Positions 7,920 through 16,760 of a stretch of 64,000 nt of DNA are shown here, piece after piece; the stretch's first letter is position 1, and each line of letters opens with the position of its first letter. The translations under genes and the position numbers were made by a program. The notes below the pieces were generated by a model. That model was not told where the DNA came from. It searched no databases and was given only the letters and a program-made list of their open reading frames with translations. The stretch comes from Amarobacillus sp046328225 (GTDB lineage: Bacteria > Chloroflexota > Dehalococcoidia > Tepidiformales > Tepidiformaceae), in NCBI GenBank assembly GCA_046328225.1, contig JAXLWZ010000007.1, positions 1 to 64,000 of the forward strand. Reading direction: 5' to 3'.

Positions 7920-9608
7920 CTAGCGGAAGTGGTAGGTGATGCCGCCGAGGGAATCCCATGGCGGTTCGAGGCGGAGGCTTACGGGCGTGGCCTCGCGAGG
8001 GATGATGAACACGGCGCGCACGCGCACCTGAGCCGTGGACTCGATGACAACGGGCGCGACATGGCCGCCGGCGGTGATGAGCTCGGCGCGCGCGGAATGG
8101 CGTTCGCCCCCTGCGTCGTAGGTGAGGCGGGCGATGCCGTCCTCGAGCAGTTCGTTATCGAAGCCGCTGTTGACCACGAGCCAATCGATGACGGCGACGC
8201 GCGAGCCGGCGGGGGGTTCGAGCACGCGAATGAGGTCCTGGCCGGGGTCGTAGGCGCGCAGGAGGCGGACGCTGAAGTCCTCGGCGCCCTCCTGGCCGGA
8301 GTAGATGGTGGCGAGGTTCGCGCGCCCGGCGGCGAGGTCGGCGTAGTTGACGTCCTGGTCCTGGCCGCCGTTATCGAGGTAGGCGACGGTGCCGATCGCG
8401 GCGGCGAGGCCACCGGCCATGAGCGCGCCGATGATGCCCGAGAGCATCACCGCGCCGCCGCTCCCCGGGCCGGCATCGGCGGAGAGCGCGTAGGGCGGGT
8501 AGCGGTCGTTGAAGGAGAGGAAGTAGGCGGCGGAGCGGTAGTACCAGCGGCCGGCGCCGGTGACGAAGCCGAAGAGGCCGCGCGGGTAGCGCCCGGTGAA
8601 GAGGACGGCGAACCACGCCATCACGCTCACGACCAGCGCGCAGAAGAAGAGGACCTGGAGCACGAACAGGTTCGGGAGGAGAAGCACGGCCTTCCAGATG
8701 AGCACGCGCCAGCGGCTCAGCCGCCCCTGGGGAGGTGGCGCGAACGCAAGCTGCACCGGGCTGCCTGCGGCGTCGAAGGAGGGATAGCGGTCGGTGAGGA
8801 GGAGCGCGTAGGAGTGGGTGCGCGCGGTGAAGCCGAAGATGCCGGTGTTGGCGGCGAAGAGCCAGCCCGGGTAGGAGCGGCGCAGGAACACGGTCAGCCA
8901 GCCGAACGGCACGGTGGCGTAGAGCACGAGTGAGAGCGGGTAGGTGAGGAAGAGCGCGGGCAGCACGAGGATGCCGCGGAAGAAGGTCGTGAGGCGGTTG
9001 AGGCTCTCGGGGTATTCGACCTCGAAGCGGACGGGGTAGGGCTCGGACCCGGTGACGGCGGCGGAATCGCCGGGGATGGCGGGCTCGACCGCGGGCCCGG
9101 GCCACTCGGTCCCGGCATCGACGTCGCCGCTGCCCGGGGTGGCGGGGGCGGCGATGGCCAGGGACTCCACGGGCGTGGCCCAGGGGGCGGGCGGCGGCGG
9201 AGTCGCGGGCATGGTCGCGGGGGGTGCGGTTTCCGCGGTCGCCCATGGAGGTGGCGGCGGGGGGAGCGCGGGCTCAGTCGTCGCAGCCGACTGCGGCTCG
9301 GCGGCGGAAGGCTCGGCCGTGGGCGGCGGGGGCCATTCGAGCGCGCCCGCGGCGGGTGGTGGTGGCACGGCCGGCGGTGGTGGCGGCGGTTCGCCCGCGA
9401 CGGGGGATGGTTCCGGTGCGGCGGGTGCCGGCGGGATGGGGGGCGGGCCGTCCGATTCGTCGCCGATGCGCAGGGGTTCACCGGGGGCGGTTGCGAAAGC
9501 ATCGCCGAGCAGTTCGCGACGGCGTTCCTCGAATTCGCGCTGGGTGAGCACGCCACGGTCGCGCAGGGCGGCGAGGCGTGCGAGGTGGAACTCCTGCTCT
9601 GGTGTCAC
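7920..9608 (-). CDS. DUF4389 membrane protein with SHOCT-like N-terminus
   Basis: This 562-residue protein starts at GTG. Residues 1-40 (FHLARLAALRDRGVLTQREF) are a SHOCT-like short helical domain. A 150-residue Pro/Ala linker follows, then two DUF4389 repeats (about 190-385), each with the hallmark pattern YPVRFEVEYPE....RLTTFFRG, paired hydrophobic helices and a terminal DRYPSF/DRYPPYAL. After one more membrane helix (about 400-425) the C-terminal 130 residues form an extracytoplasmic DUF4352-like beta domain. The molecular function of DUF4389 is unknown. A shorter paralogue lies just upstream, and DegT is just downstream on the same strand. Confidence 0.85.
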   Translation of the reverse strand: MTPEQEFHLARLAALRDRGVLTQREFEERRRELLGDAFATAPGEPLRIGDESDGPPPIPPAPAAPEPSPVAGEPPPPPPAVPPPPAAGALEWPPPPTAEPSAAEPQSAATTEPALPPPPPPWATAETAPPATMPATPPPPAPWATPVESLAIAAPATPGSGDVDAGTEWPGPAVEPAIPGDSAAVTGSEPYPVRFEVEYPESLNRLTTFFRGILVLPALFLTYPLSLVLYATVPFGWLTVFLRRSYPGWLFAANTGIFGFTARTHSYALLLTDRYPSFDAAGSPVQLAFAPPPQGRLSRWRVLIWKAVLLLPNLFVLQVLFFCALVVSVMAWFAVLFTGRYPRGLFGFVTGAGRWYYRSAAYFLSFNDRYPPYALSADAGPGSGGAVMLSGIIGALMAGGLAAAIGTVAYLDNGGQDQDVNYADLAAGRANLATIYSGQEGAEDFSVRLLRAYDPGQDLIRVLEPPAGSRVAVIDWLVVNSGFDNELLEDGIARLTYDAGGERHSARAELITAGGHVAPVVIESTAQVRVRAVFIIPREATPVSLRLEPPWDSLGGITYHFR

Positions 9609-9665
9609 GCGATCGCCTTCGTGGCCGCCGTTTCGAATGCGCGCCCGGTGATGGGCGAACGGTAC

Positions 9666-9703
9666 CGGAGCGGGCGGGCTGGGAAAAGCAGCCGCCCGCC
9701 CCG
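9666..9703 (-). terminator. hairpin downstream of DUF4389 gene
   Basis: GGGCGGCTG and CAGCCCGCCC arms flank a CTTTTCC loop on the minus strand, just past the stop of the gene ending at 9712. There is no clear T tract, so this is a terminator-like hairpin only. Confidence 0.4.
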
Positions 9704-9711
9704 GGGCCGGT

Positions 9712-10314
9712 TCAGCTCATGCTGAAGGGCGGGTAGTCATCGACGAGCAGGTAGATGTACGCGTTGACGCGCGTCAACCAGCGGACGAAGCCGGCGATGA
9801 AGTTGTGCATGCCAACGGGCACGCTGCCGGTGAAGAGCGCGACCAGCCAGGCGATGGCATAGACGAACAGCGCGGCGATGGCGACGACGGCGAGGACGAT
9901 GATGTTGGGGATGATGAGGAAGCCGCGGAAGAAGGCGGTGATGCGGTTTCGCCCTTCGAGCTTGGGTTCAATCATGAGGCGGACCGGGTAGTTCGAGACC
10001 GGGTCCATGGAGAACGGCGGATATGCGCCGGTGAGGAGGAACTGGTACCCGTTGACGCGGGCGCTCCAGTGCAGGTAGCCGGCGAGGAAGTTCGCGAGCC
10101 CGGCCGGCATCTTGCCGGTGAAGAGGATGGCGAGGAGGGCGATGAACTGGACGATGCCGGCGACGAGGGCGAGGGCCGCGAGGATGATCGAGTGGGGGAT
10201 GAGCATATAGCCCCGGAAGAAGACGGTGAGGCGGCTTTGCGACTGTGGCGGGTCGACCTGGAGATCGACCGGGTAGGAACCGCTCACCGATCCGGATGCA
10301 GCCATCGTGGCCAT
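9712..10314 (-). CDS. DUF4389 double-domain membrane protein
   Basis: A 200-residue protein made almost entirely of two DUF4389 repeats. Repeat one runs from YPVDLQVDPPQSQSRLTVFF to GAYPPFSMD. Repeat two runs from YPVRLMIEPKLEGRNRITAF to DDYPPFSMS. Each repeat has two hydrophobic segments, for example ALALVAGIVQFIALLAILF and IIVLAVVAIAALFVYAIAWL. The internal duplication and the neighbouring larger paralogue indicate local gene duplication. Function unknown; membrane location is clear from the sequence. Confidence 0.85.
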   Translation of the reverse strand: MATMAASGSVSGSYPVDLQVDPPQSQSRLTVFFRGYMLIPHSIILAALALVAGIVQFIALLAILFTGKMPAGLANFLAGYLHWSARVNGYQFLLTGAYPPFSMDPVSNYPVRLMIEPKLEGRNRITAFFRGFLIIPNIIVLAVVAIAALFVYAIAWLVALFTGSVPVGMHNFIAGFVRWLTRVNAYIYLLVDDYPPFSMS

Positions 10315-10381
10315 GGGGACTCTCTTGCGGCCGGGCGTGAATGCCCCGCGCCAACGGCGGTCTTTACCGCCATCGCGCGAG

Positions 10382-11083
10382 TTATACAGCCATCGTCAAG
10401 GCGCTCTCAATGAGGGATTGCCAGATACGGTTGCCGTCGGTTCCCCCAACCAACAGCTCACCGGCGCGCTCGGGGTGGGGCATCATGCCGAGGACGTTGC
10501 CGCCTTCGTTGAGGATGCCGGCGATGTTGCGGGCGGCGCCGTTGGGGTTCGCGGCGGGGGTGGCATCGCCGGCGGCATCGACGTAGCGGAAGGCGACGCG
10601 GCCGGCGTCCTCGAGGGTGTCGAGGGTGCGCTCATCGGCGAAGTAGTTGCCTTCGCCGTGGCTGATGGGGATGTGGATGAGGCCGCCATCGGGGATGGCG
10701 CCGAGCCACGGGGAGGTACCGCCTTCGCGCCGGAGATAGGTCCATTCGCAGCGGAACTGGAGGCTCTCGTTGCGAATGAGCACGCCGGGGAGGAGGCCGC
10801 TTTCGCACAGCACCTGGAAGCCGTTGCAGATGCCGATGACGGGGCCGCCGCGCGCGGCGAAGCGTCCCACGGCCTCCATCACAGGGGAGAAGCGGGCGAT
10901 GGCGCCGCAGCGCAGGTAGTCGCCGTAGGAGAAGCCGCCGGGGAGGACCACGGCGTCGTAGCCGGAGAGGTCGGTCTCGCGGTGCCAGAGGATGTCGGCC
11001 TGCTGGCCCATCACATCCACGAGGACGTGGTGGCAATCGCGATCGCTCCAGGTGCCCGGGAACCGGACGACAGCAAACTTCAT
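10382..11083 (-). CDS. purQ: phosphoribosylformylglycinamidine synthase subunit I
   Basis: PurQ is the glutaminase subunit of FGAM synthase in purine synthesis and supplies ammonia to PurL. The 233-residue protein is a class I glutamine amidotransferase. The nucleophile Cys86 lies in VIGICNGFQ, and the His/Glu pair in MMPHPERAG near the C-terminus. Other hallmarks are the N-terminal KFAVVRFPG and VLPGGFSYGDYLR. ATG 11083 has GGGGGTGAG a few bases upstream; an in-frame GTG at 11092 lies within that site. No other purine gene is adjacent, so purQ is solitary here. Confidence 0.95.
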   Translation of the reverse strand: MKFAVVRFPGTWSDRDCHHVLVDVMGQQADILWHRETDLSGYDAVVLPGGFSYGDYLRCGAIARFSPVMEAVGRFAARGGPVIGICNGFQVLCESGLLPGVLIRNESLQFRCEWTYLRREGGTSPWLGAIPDGGLIHIPISHGEGNYFADERTLDTLEDAGRVAFRYVDAAGDATPAANPNGAARNIAGILNEGGNVLGMMPHPERAGELLVGGTDGNRIWQSLIESALTMAV

Positions 11084-11136
11084 GGCGCTCACCCCCGGGG
11101 TAGGAGTGTAGCACGGCGTATTGCGAGGGTGGCTGA

Positions 11137-11175
11137 GCGAATGAGGGGCGGGCGCGGCGCCCGCCCCTCATTCGC
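11137..11175 (-). terminator. perfect 19-bp inverted repeat after the Hcp-like gene
   Basis: GCGAATGAGGGGCGGGCGC is followed by one base and its exact reverse complement. The hairpin lies five bases beyond the stop of the leftward Hcp1-like gene and upstream of purQ. It has no T tract, but length and GC content suit transcription termination or mRNA 3'-end protection. Confidence 0.55.
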
Positions 11176-11179
11176 GATG

Positions 11180-11602
11180 TCAGTCGCCGCCGCCCGGGGA
11201 GGCGCCGTCGAAGGTGATCTGGGAGAAGCTGAGGGTGACCTCGTCCGCCGGGTCGGCCGAGGAGGAGGAGGAGGACTGGAAGGAGCTGATGAGGATGTCC
11301 TCCATCGTGACCTTCAGGTAGTCCTGCCCCTGGCTGCCGGACTTCCGCACGAAGAGGGTGGCCTTCTTGATGTGGGTACCGGTCGCGCAGCGGAGGAAGA
11401 GGGGCGACGAGCTGGAGTCGGTCTTCTTCGTGAAGTGGAAATCCTGGTAGACGACCTTGCCGGTGCCGCCACCGCCGCCCGAGGGGCTGCCGGCGTTGCT
11501 TGCGCCCCAGGAGAAGGAGCCGAGGTCGATTGCGCCGGGGTGGCGGCGGTCGCGGCTTTCGCCCTTGATGCCGTCGAGTTCGAGCAGGTAGTCGCTGGCC
11601 AT
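11180..11602 (-). CDS. Hcp1 family (type VI tube protein-like)
   Basis: The 140-residue protein opens with MASDYLLELDGIKGES and continues with AIDLGSFSWGASN, VVYQDFHFTKKTD and ATLFVRKSG, which is the pattern of the Hcp1/DUF796 family. Hcp forms ring hexamers in type VI secretion, but similar proteins occur in many genomes without that system, and no other type VI gene is present here. The family's 'Q..F..' strand is visible, then the C-terminal strand VTLSFSQITFDGAS. It starts inside the stop codon of the upstream gene (TGATG), so translation is probably coupled. Confidence 0.75.
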   Translation of the reverse strand: MASDYLLELDGIKGESRDRRHPGAIDLGSFSWGASNAGSPSGGGGGTGKVVYQDFHFTKKTDSSSSPLFLRCATGTHIKKATLFVRKSGSQGQDYLKVTMEDILISSFQSSSSSSADPADEVTLSFSQITFDGASPGGGD

Positions 11603-12165
11603 CAGGCACTCCTCAAGGTGATCGTGAAGGAGAACTCGGCGGTGCCATCGCCGCCCATCTCCACGGGGGACTGGCGCGCGGTGTAGGAACCGGAGGCGCC
11701 TTCGTAACGGCCGGTGCCGCCGATGATGGCGTGCACGCTTTCGCCGCCGGTGAGCGACGCGACCGTCCCCATGCCGACGATGGTGCCGTCGGCGAGGTTG
11801 AACTGGTGCATCTCCATGCTCGCGGCGGCGACGGCGCTGGGGCCGAAGGGGGTGCCGAAGGCAAACGCCGAGGCGTAGAACTCGCCGACCTTGCCCGCGG
11901 CATCGGTGGCGCGGGCGAAGAGCTGGCCGAAGGTGGTGGAGCGCTCGCCCGGGGACGGGAGCACTCCGCGGCGGCGGTCCGGGTAGGTTGTCTGCCAGTT
12001 CCGGCCGTGGATGGTGAAGGCAAGGGCGCCGGCTTCGGGGGCGCGGTAGCCGGTGACCGCTTCGGTGGTGTTGCGGCTGAGGAGCCCGAAGCCCGCGAGG
12101 CCGCCCACCAGGACGGCGCCGCGCTTCAGCACCCTGCGCCGTGGCGAATCGGGAATTTTCTCCAT
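11602..12165 (-). CDS. Tat-exported allene oxide cyclase-like barrel protein
   Basis: The 187-residue protein has a twin-arginine signal (SPRRRVLKRGAVLVGGLAGF) and a mature domain whose repeated strands and motif HAIIGGTGRYEGASGSYTAR match the allene oxide cyclase/dirigent-like barrel fold. The GGTGRYEGA segment is characteristic of that barrel family. Its catalytic role in bacteria is generally unknown. It overlaps the Hcp1-like gene by one base, so the two products are probably made together; they may share an extracytoplasmic destination, although the Hcp-like protein lacks a signal peptide. Divergent from the methyltransferase at 12.25 kb. Confidence 0.7.
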   Translation of the reverse strand: MEKIPDSPRRRVLKRGAVLVGGLAGFGLLSRNTTEAVTGYRAPEAGALAFTIHGRNWQTTYPDRRRGVLPSPGERSTTFGQLFARATDAAGKVGEFYASAFAFGTPFGPSAVAAASMEMHQFNLADGTIVGMGTVASLTGGESVHAIIGGTGRYEGASGSYTARQSPVEMGGDGTAEFSFTITLRSA

Positions 12166-12233
12166 GACGTGCTCCGTTCGCTAGAATGCGCGGACTATAA
12201 CGCCTATCCGATAGGCCCGGAAAGGCCTTTTCC

Positions 12234-12251
12234 CATGACATATCTGTCGTG
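12234..12251. promoter_or_regulatory. palindromic site in divergent intergenic region
   Basis: CATGACATATCTGTCGTG has imperfect dyad symmetry and overlaps the candidate GTG start (12249) of the rightward methyltransferase. A second inverted repeat, GCCTATC-C-GATAGGC, lies at 12201-12215. Both are in the only space between the divergent genes, suggesting shared control; this is inference. Confidence 0.3.
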
Positions 12252-13692
12252 AACGATCTACCAGCCACGTCCTACGACACCGTGCCGTACGTCTCGACGG
12301 CGCGGACTTCGACCCTCGCCGCTGCGCATGGAGGCGACGGGGCGGCTGCTCGGCTGCCGGCGGCCAGGGCAAACGCAGCGCGTGCTCGAAGTCGGCTGCG
12401 GCGACGGCGGCAACGTTATCCCCATGGCCGTGGCGCTGCCGGGCAGCAACTTCCTCGGGATCGACCTCGCGCCCACGGCGATCGCGAAGGCGCGCGCGGC
12501 GGCGAAGGCGGCCGGGGTCGCGAACGCGCGCTTCGAGGTGGCGGACCTCGCGGCGCTGCCGGCGGAGTTCGCGGACTTCGATTATGTCATCGCGCACGGC
12601 GTGTACTCGTGGGTGCCGCCGGCGGTGCGGGAGGCGCTGCTGGCACTGCTGCGCGAACGGATGGCGCCGGCAGGCATCGCCTTCGTGAGCTACAACGCGC
12701 TGCCGGGGGGCCACTTCCGCGGCGCGCTGCGGACGATGATGCGGCGGCACACGGCGGCGATCGCCGACCCGGCGGAGAAGATCCGGCAGGCGCGGGCGTT
12801 GCTGGCGATGCTCCAGCTCGCGCCGGACGCCGCGGGCGAGGGATACCGTTCGCTGCTGCAATCCGAGGTGGGCGTGGCGGCGCGCTCTTCCGACTACCTC
12901 CTCTACCACGACGACCTGGCGGAGGTGAACGAGGCGTTCTACTTCGCGGATTTCGTGGCCGAGGCGGCGGCGCACGGGCTCGCGTTCCTGGCCGAGGCGA
13001 ACTTCGCCGAGATGAGCCTGGACGCGCTGCCGGAGCCGCTCGCGCGCACGCTGGGCGCTCTCGGCGAACGGGACCTCATCGCGCGCGAGCAGTACCTGGA
13101 CTACGTGCGCTGCCGCGGCTTCCGGCAGACGCTCCTCTGCCAGGCGGAGGCGCCAATCGACCGGGCCGTCTCGCTCGAACGGCTGTGGCCGTTCCGGGTG
13201 GCGGGCCTGCTTTCGCGCGCGGAGACGGCGGCGGGGGTCGAATACCGGAGCGCGGCCGGCAGCGTGCTCGCGACGGACGACGCGTCCACGATCGCGGCGC
13301 TGGACCGCGTGGCGGCGGCGCATCCCGCCTCGGTGCCGTTCGCCGCGCTGGCCGCGGGGCTGGACGAAGCCGCCGCGGAGACGCTCGCGGAGGCCGTCTA
13401 TCGCGCGTTCGCGGCCGGTGTCGTGACCTTGCGGCTGTTCGAACCGGCGGTCGTGGCGGACGTGAGCGAACGGCCCCGGGCAAGCGCCTGGGCGCGCCAG
13501 CTCGCGGGCAACGGGCGCGTGGTGAACCTGCTGCACGAAGGCGTCGCGGTCGATGGCGATGCCGCGCGCGTGCTCGCGGCGCTCGATGGCACGAGCACGC
13601 TCGCGGAGGTAGCCCGCGCGCTGGGAATGACGCCGGATGCCGTCGCCGCCGAGGCGGAGGACCTGGCGCGGCACGGGCTCCTCACGGCCTGA
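12249..13692 (+). pseudogene. class I methyltransferase with regulatory domain, N-terminus frame-disrupted
   Basis: From 12328 the frame is open for 454 codons. VLEVGCGDGGN is the SAM-binding motif, followed by FLGIDLAPTAI, then the methyltransferase regulatory region (PAEKIRQARALLAMLQ onward) and a C-terminal winged-helix-like part (ALDGTSTLAEVARALG). The family normally begins with about 40 residues before the SAM motif. Those are encoded from GTG 12249 (SYDTVPYVS) in another frame, and FDPRR lies in the third frame near 12310-12325. The offset fits two single-base deletions in 12295-12327. The gene may be intact in the organism. The methyl acceptor is unknown. Confidence 0.75.
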
Positions 13693-13786
13693 GCGAAAGC
13701 CGCCTTTCCCCGCGGGAACCGCGCACGGCATGGTGTCGTTGGAGATGGCGATGGCCCGCCGTCGCGGCGTGCCACGAGGAGTACCT

Positions 13787-15388
13787 ATGCGCGAACGAAC
13801 GCGAATCGCGGCGGTCCCCCATGGCGGGACCGCCAGGGGAGCGGCACTGACACTCGCGGCGGGGGCGGCGCTGCTGCTGCTGGCCGCGTGCGGCGGCGGC
13901 AAGGCATCGAAGAGCCCGGCGCCCGCCGGGGAAACCACCGGGACGGCATCGGTCGCGCCGCAGCCGGGCAATGGGACGCGGAGCGCGGATGGCGCTGCGG
14001 CGACGGGCTTCGGCGGAGGGTCCGGCTGGACACGCTCTACGGCGGCTACGGCTGCCCGGCGCCGCTCACGGGCGTGCTGAACAACGGCGTCATCGATGGC
14101 GGGCTAGGGGGCTTCAAGCCGTCGCTCCGGGCGGCGAATTCGGCCTCTCGGGGTTCGGCTTCATGGCGCTTCAGCCCTGCCCGGGCAGCGGCGACACCGG
14201 CACCGGCGGGGCGACGCACGCGTTCGAAAGCCGCTGGCTGCACTCGAGCGGCATCGGCCTGCAGGTAAACCAGCGCGAAAACGCGACAGCCGTGCCGAAC
14301 ACGCTCACCGAGGGCCGGCGCGCTTCTCGGCGAACGGGTTCGAATACGACGTCTCGGTCATCTGGAACCCCGTGTACGCGAACACCACGGGCGGGGCGGC
14401 GGATACGCCCGCGACGAGCGGCGGCTCCAGCGGGAGCGGCGGCTCGGCGGCGCCCGCACCGCCCACGCCGGTGAACACGCTGCCGGTGATCCAGGCGGCG
14501 GTGGCGCAGCTCGCACCGGGGTTGCCCATGGGCTGCTTCTACCGCGAAGAGCGCGGCGACTGGTCCGACCTCGCGGCGATGGGCATCGGCGACCCACGCC
14601 CGGCGGTGCCGGCGGGATATGCGGAGGCGAACAAGGAGATCGTGCGGCTGCTCACGCCCGACGCCGGCTGCGCGAGCGCGCCCGCGCCCGAGGGGTGGCC
14701 CTCCTCGCGCGTGAGCCTGCACTGGTTCAACGGCGACCGCATGCTCAGCGCCGATATCACGTCGGTCCCGGGCGGCACGGCCGCGAGCGCCGGGCGTTTC
14801 GGCAGCGGCAACGGCGCCTGGACGACGGGTAAGCTCCAGTTCTACCTGTCGTGGGACCCCGCGCTGGGCGATGCCGTTGCCCGGGCGCTGGCCTCCGCGC
14901 TCGACCCCGAATTCGCGAAGGCGTGCGTGGTCGATATCGCGAACATGACGGATGCGCAGTTCGCGGCGCTCGGGCTGAGCGACCCGAAGCCGCCACAGGG
15001 GTACCGCCAGGAGGGCACTCGGCAGGCGCTCACGACGGCACCCTCGGCGGGCTGCGGGAGCGGCGCCGCGGGCTTCATCACGAAGTGGATGTACTTCAGC
15101 GAAGCCGCCGGCGGGCTGGTCGAAGCGGCTGTGTTCTCGGGGCCGCGGCCGCCGGAGTACGCCTACATCCCGAACATCGAGTACCAGACGCTCTACTGGA
15201 AGGATGCGAAGGGCCGCGAATACTACGTCGCGGGCTTCAAGGCCGACTTCTCCAAACAGCGGGCGGACCTGCTGGCGCTGGCGAAGAGCATGGACCCGGC
15301 GTTCGACGAAAAGAACCTCCTGCCCGTGCCTTCGAACCCGGGCGAGCCGGTCGCGAAACCGGCCGGGACGTCGCGAACGGGACCGTAG
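13787..15388 (+). pseudogene. lipoprotein with three compensating frame breaks
   Basis: ATG 13787 follows an AGGAG site and opens a lipoprotein signal (AALTLAAGAALLLLAACGGG). Coding evidence then moves through all three frames. LDTLYGGYGCPAPLTG lies near 14030-14090, LSGFGFMALQPCPGSG near 14145-14195, and FSANGFEYDVSVIWN from about 14320, back in the first frame, which is open to 15388. Each step is what a single-base deletion would cause, and the three add up to no net shift, so the true product is about 535 residues. The long C-terminal part has repeated motifs (GYAEANKEIVRLLTPDAGC, then GYRQEGTRQALTTAPSAGCG), indicating an internal duplication. Function unknown. Confidence 0.7.
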
Positions 15389-15415
15389 GCCGGGAGGCGA
15401 AAAAGGGAGGCGAGC

Positions 15416-16663
15416 ATGCACGCGCGGGTGACGTTGCTGGTGGCGATGGCCGTCGTGGTCGCAGGAGTGGCGGCGTTCGGGCGCGCGCCGGGGACGGCCC
15501 GGGCGTGCACGGGCCCGGGGCCCTCCTCCGTGCTGCCGTACGCACCGCGCGTGATGGAGGCGCGCATCGTCGGGCTGGACCCGCTGCCGTGGAACGGGCC
15601 CGCGACGCAGGGGCCGCGGCCGTACCGCGTGACGGTCGAGGTTTCGAAGGCGTACCGGGGCGTGACCGTGGGCGAGCGGCTGACGGCGACGCTGGACGTG
15701 CTCCAGCCGGGGTACCCGCAGCCGTGCCCGTCGCCCGAACTCAAGGCGGACTCGCTGGGGAAGTGGTTCATCGGCGCCTTCGAGCCCGGCACGGGGAACC
15801 CGGCGCTCATCTTCCTCGGCCTCGATGCGAGCGGTGCGGAATACGAGAGCGCGACAGCGGTGGCGGAGGTGATGACGGGGAGCAACCCGGCGCGTCCTTC
15901 GCTGCGGACGGAGCCGGCGGAACCGGTCTGCGGTGAGCGCGTGCGCCTTCGCGGCGAGCGGTTCGCGCCGGGGACGTACGTCGTGCGCTCGGGGTTGTGG
16001 TATCCGCGGCGCGTGGAGGGCGTCGTGCACGTGGGCGGCGACGGCGCCTTCGCCGTGGAGACCCGCGTGGCCGTGACGGCGTGCCGCTCGCCGGGGTGGG
16101 CGCCCTTCGCGGACTACTTCGTGCAGGCGCTCGTGCGGGCCGAGGGCGACCCGCTGAACGGGATCGCGGCGGTGGCGGCGCCGACCATCCTGGGGCGAAC
16201 AGGGAGCGCGCACCCGTACCCGGAGATCGTCATCGCGACCCCGTTCTTCTGCGACGGCGGCATCGAGCTCAGCGGCCAGGGCTTCGAACCGGGGGAGGCG
16301 ATCGTGCTGCGCGTGGCCGGCGCCGAGGCGTGGACCACGGTGGTCACGCCCGGGCCGGACGGCGCCTTCGCCTTCGGGATGCCCGTGCCGCCGGGCGCGT
16401 GCGTGAACCAGGGGAACGTCAACGTGCTCGCGGCGCAGGCGGCGTTCGCGGAGCTGCCGTTCGAGGAGCGCATCCTGACGATGGCGTCGGCGTGGGCGGA
16501 GCCGGGGAGCGCGCCGCGGCCGGCGCCGGGGGCGCCGAACGCGGGCACCGGCCACGACGAAGATGGTGACTGGCCGGAGGCCGCGCTCCTCGCGGCGGGC
16601 GTCGGCACGCTGGCGCTGTTCGCGACCAACCGGCGGCGACGAAAACGTCTTCCCGCGGGGTAG
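15416..16663 (+). CDS. secreted protein with C-terminal membrane anchor
   Basis: The 415-residue protein starts at ATG with a signal peptide (MHARVTLLVAMAVVVAGVAA, cleavage near residue 30) and ends with a membrane helix (EAALLAAGVGTLALFA) plus an Arg/Lys tail. The exported part has several Cys and begins with a region like TIMP/NTR-type domains (YAPRVMEARIVGLDPLPW, VTVEVSKAYRGVTVGERL). Two Ig-like modules with C....L.G..F.PG patterns follow (CGERVRLRGERFAPG and CDGGIELSGQGFEPG). Architecture suggests a cell-surface protein and possible sortase client, although no LPXTG is present. It follows the lipoprotein gene by 27 bases, a likely operon. Confidence 0.75.
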   Translation: MHARVTLLVAMAVVVAGVAAFGRAPGTARACTGPGPSSVLPYAPRVMEARIVGLDPLPWNGPATQGPRPYRVTVEVSKAYRGVTVGERLTATLDVLQPGYPQPCPSPELKADSLGKWFIGAFEPGTGNPALIFLGLDASGAEYESATAVAEVMTGSNPARPSLRTEPAEPVCGERVRLRGERFAPGTYVVRSGLWYPRRVEGVVHVGGDGAFAVETRVAVTACRSPGWAPFADYFVQALVRAEGDPLNGIAAVAAPTILGRTGSAHPYPEIVIATPFFCDGGIELSGQGFEPGEAIVLRVAGAEAWTTVVTPGPDGAFAFGMPVPPGACVNQGNVNVLAAQAAFAELPFEERILTMASAWAEPGSAPRPAPGAPNAGTGHDEDGDWPEAALLAAGVGTLALFATNRRRRKRLPAG

Positions 16664-16698
16664 CCCCTGGGAACCGGGAACTAGAAACCGCGAACTCG
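16664..16698. repeat. dispersed GGGAACCGGGAAC repeat module
   Basis: CCCCTGGGAACCGGGAACTA directly follows the TAG stop of the preceding gene. It is the reverse-orientation form of the TTCCCAG module found at 6.0, 18.5-18.9, 26.1 and 45.0 kb. Confidence 0.55.
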
Positions 16699-16760
16699 CC
16701 CCCACCCGCCAAGGGCCTTTAGACTCGCTGGATGACCACCGCGACGCCTGGCCGCCACGC

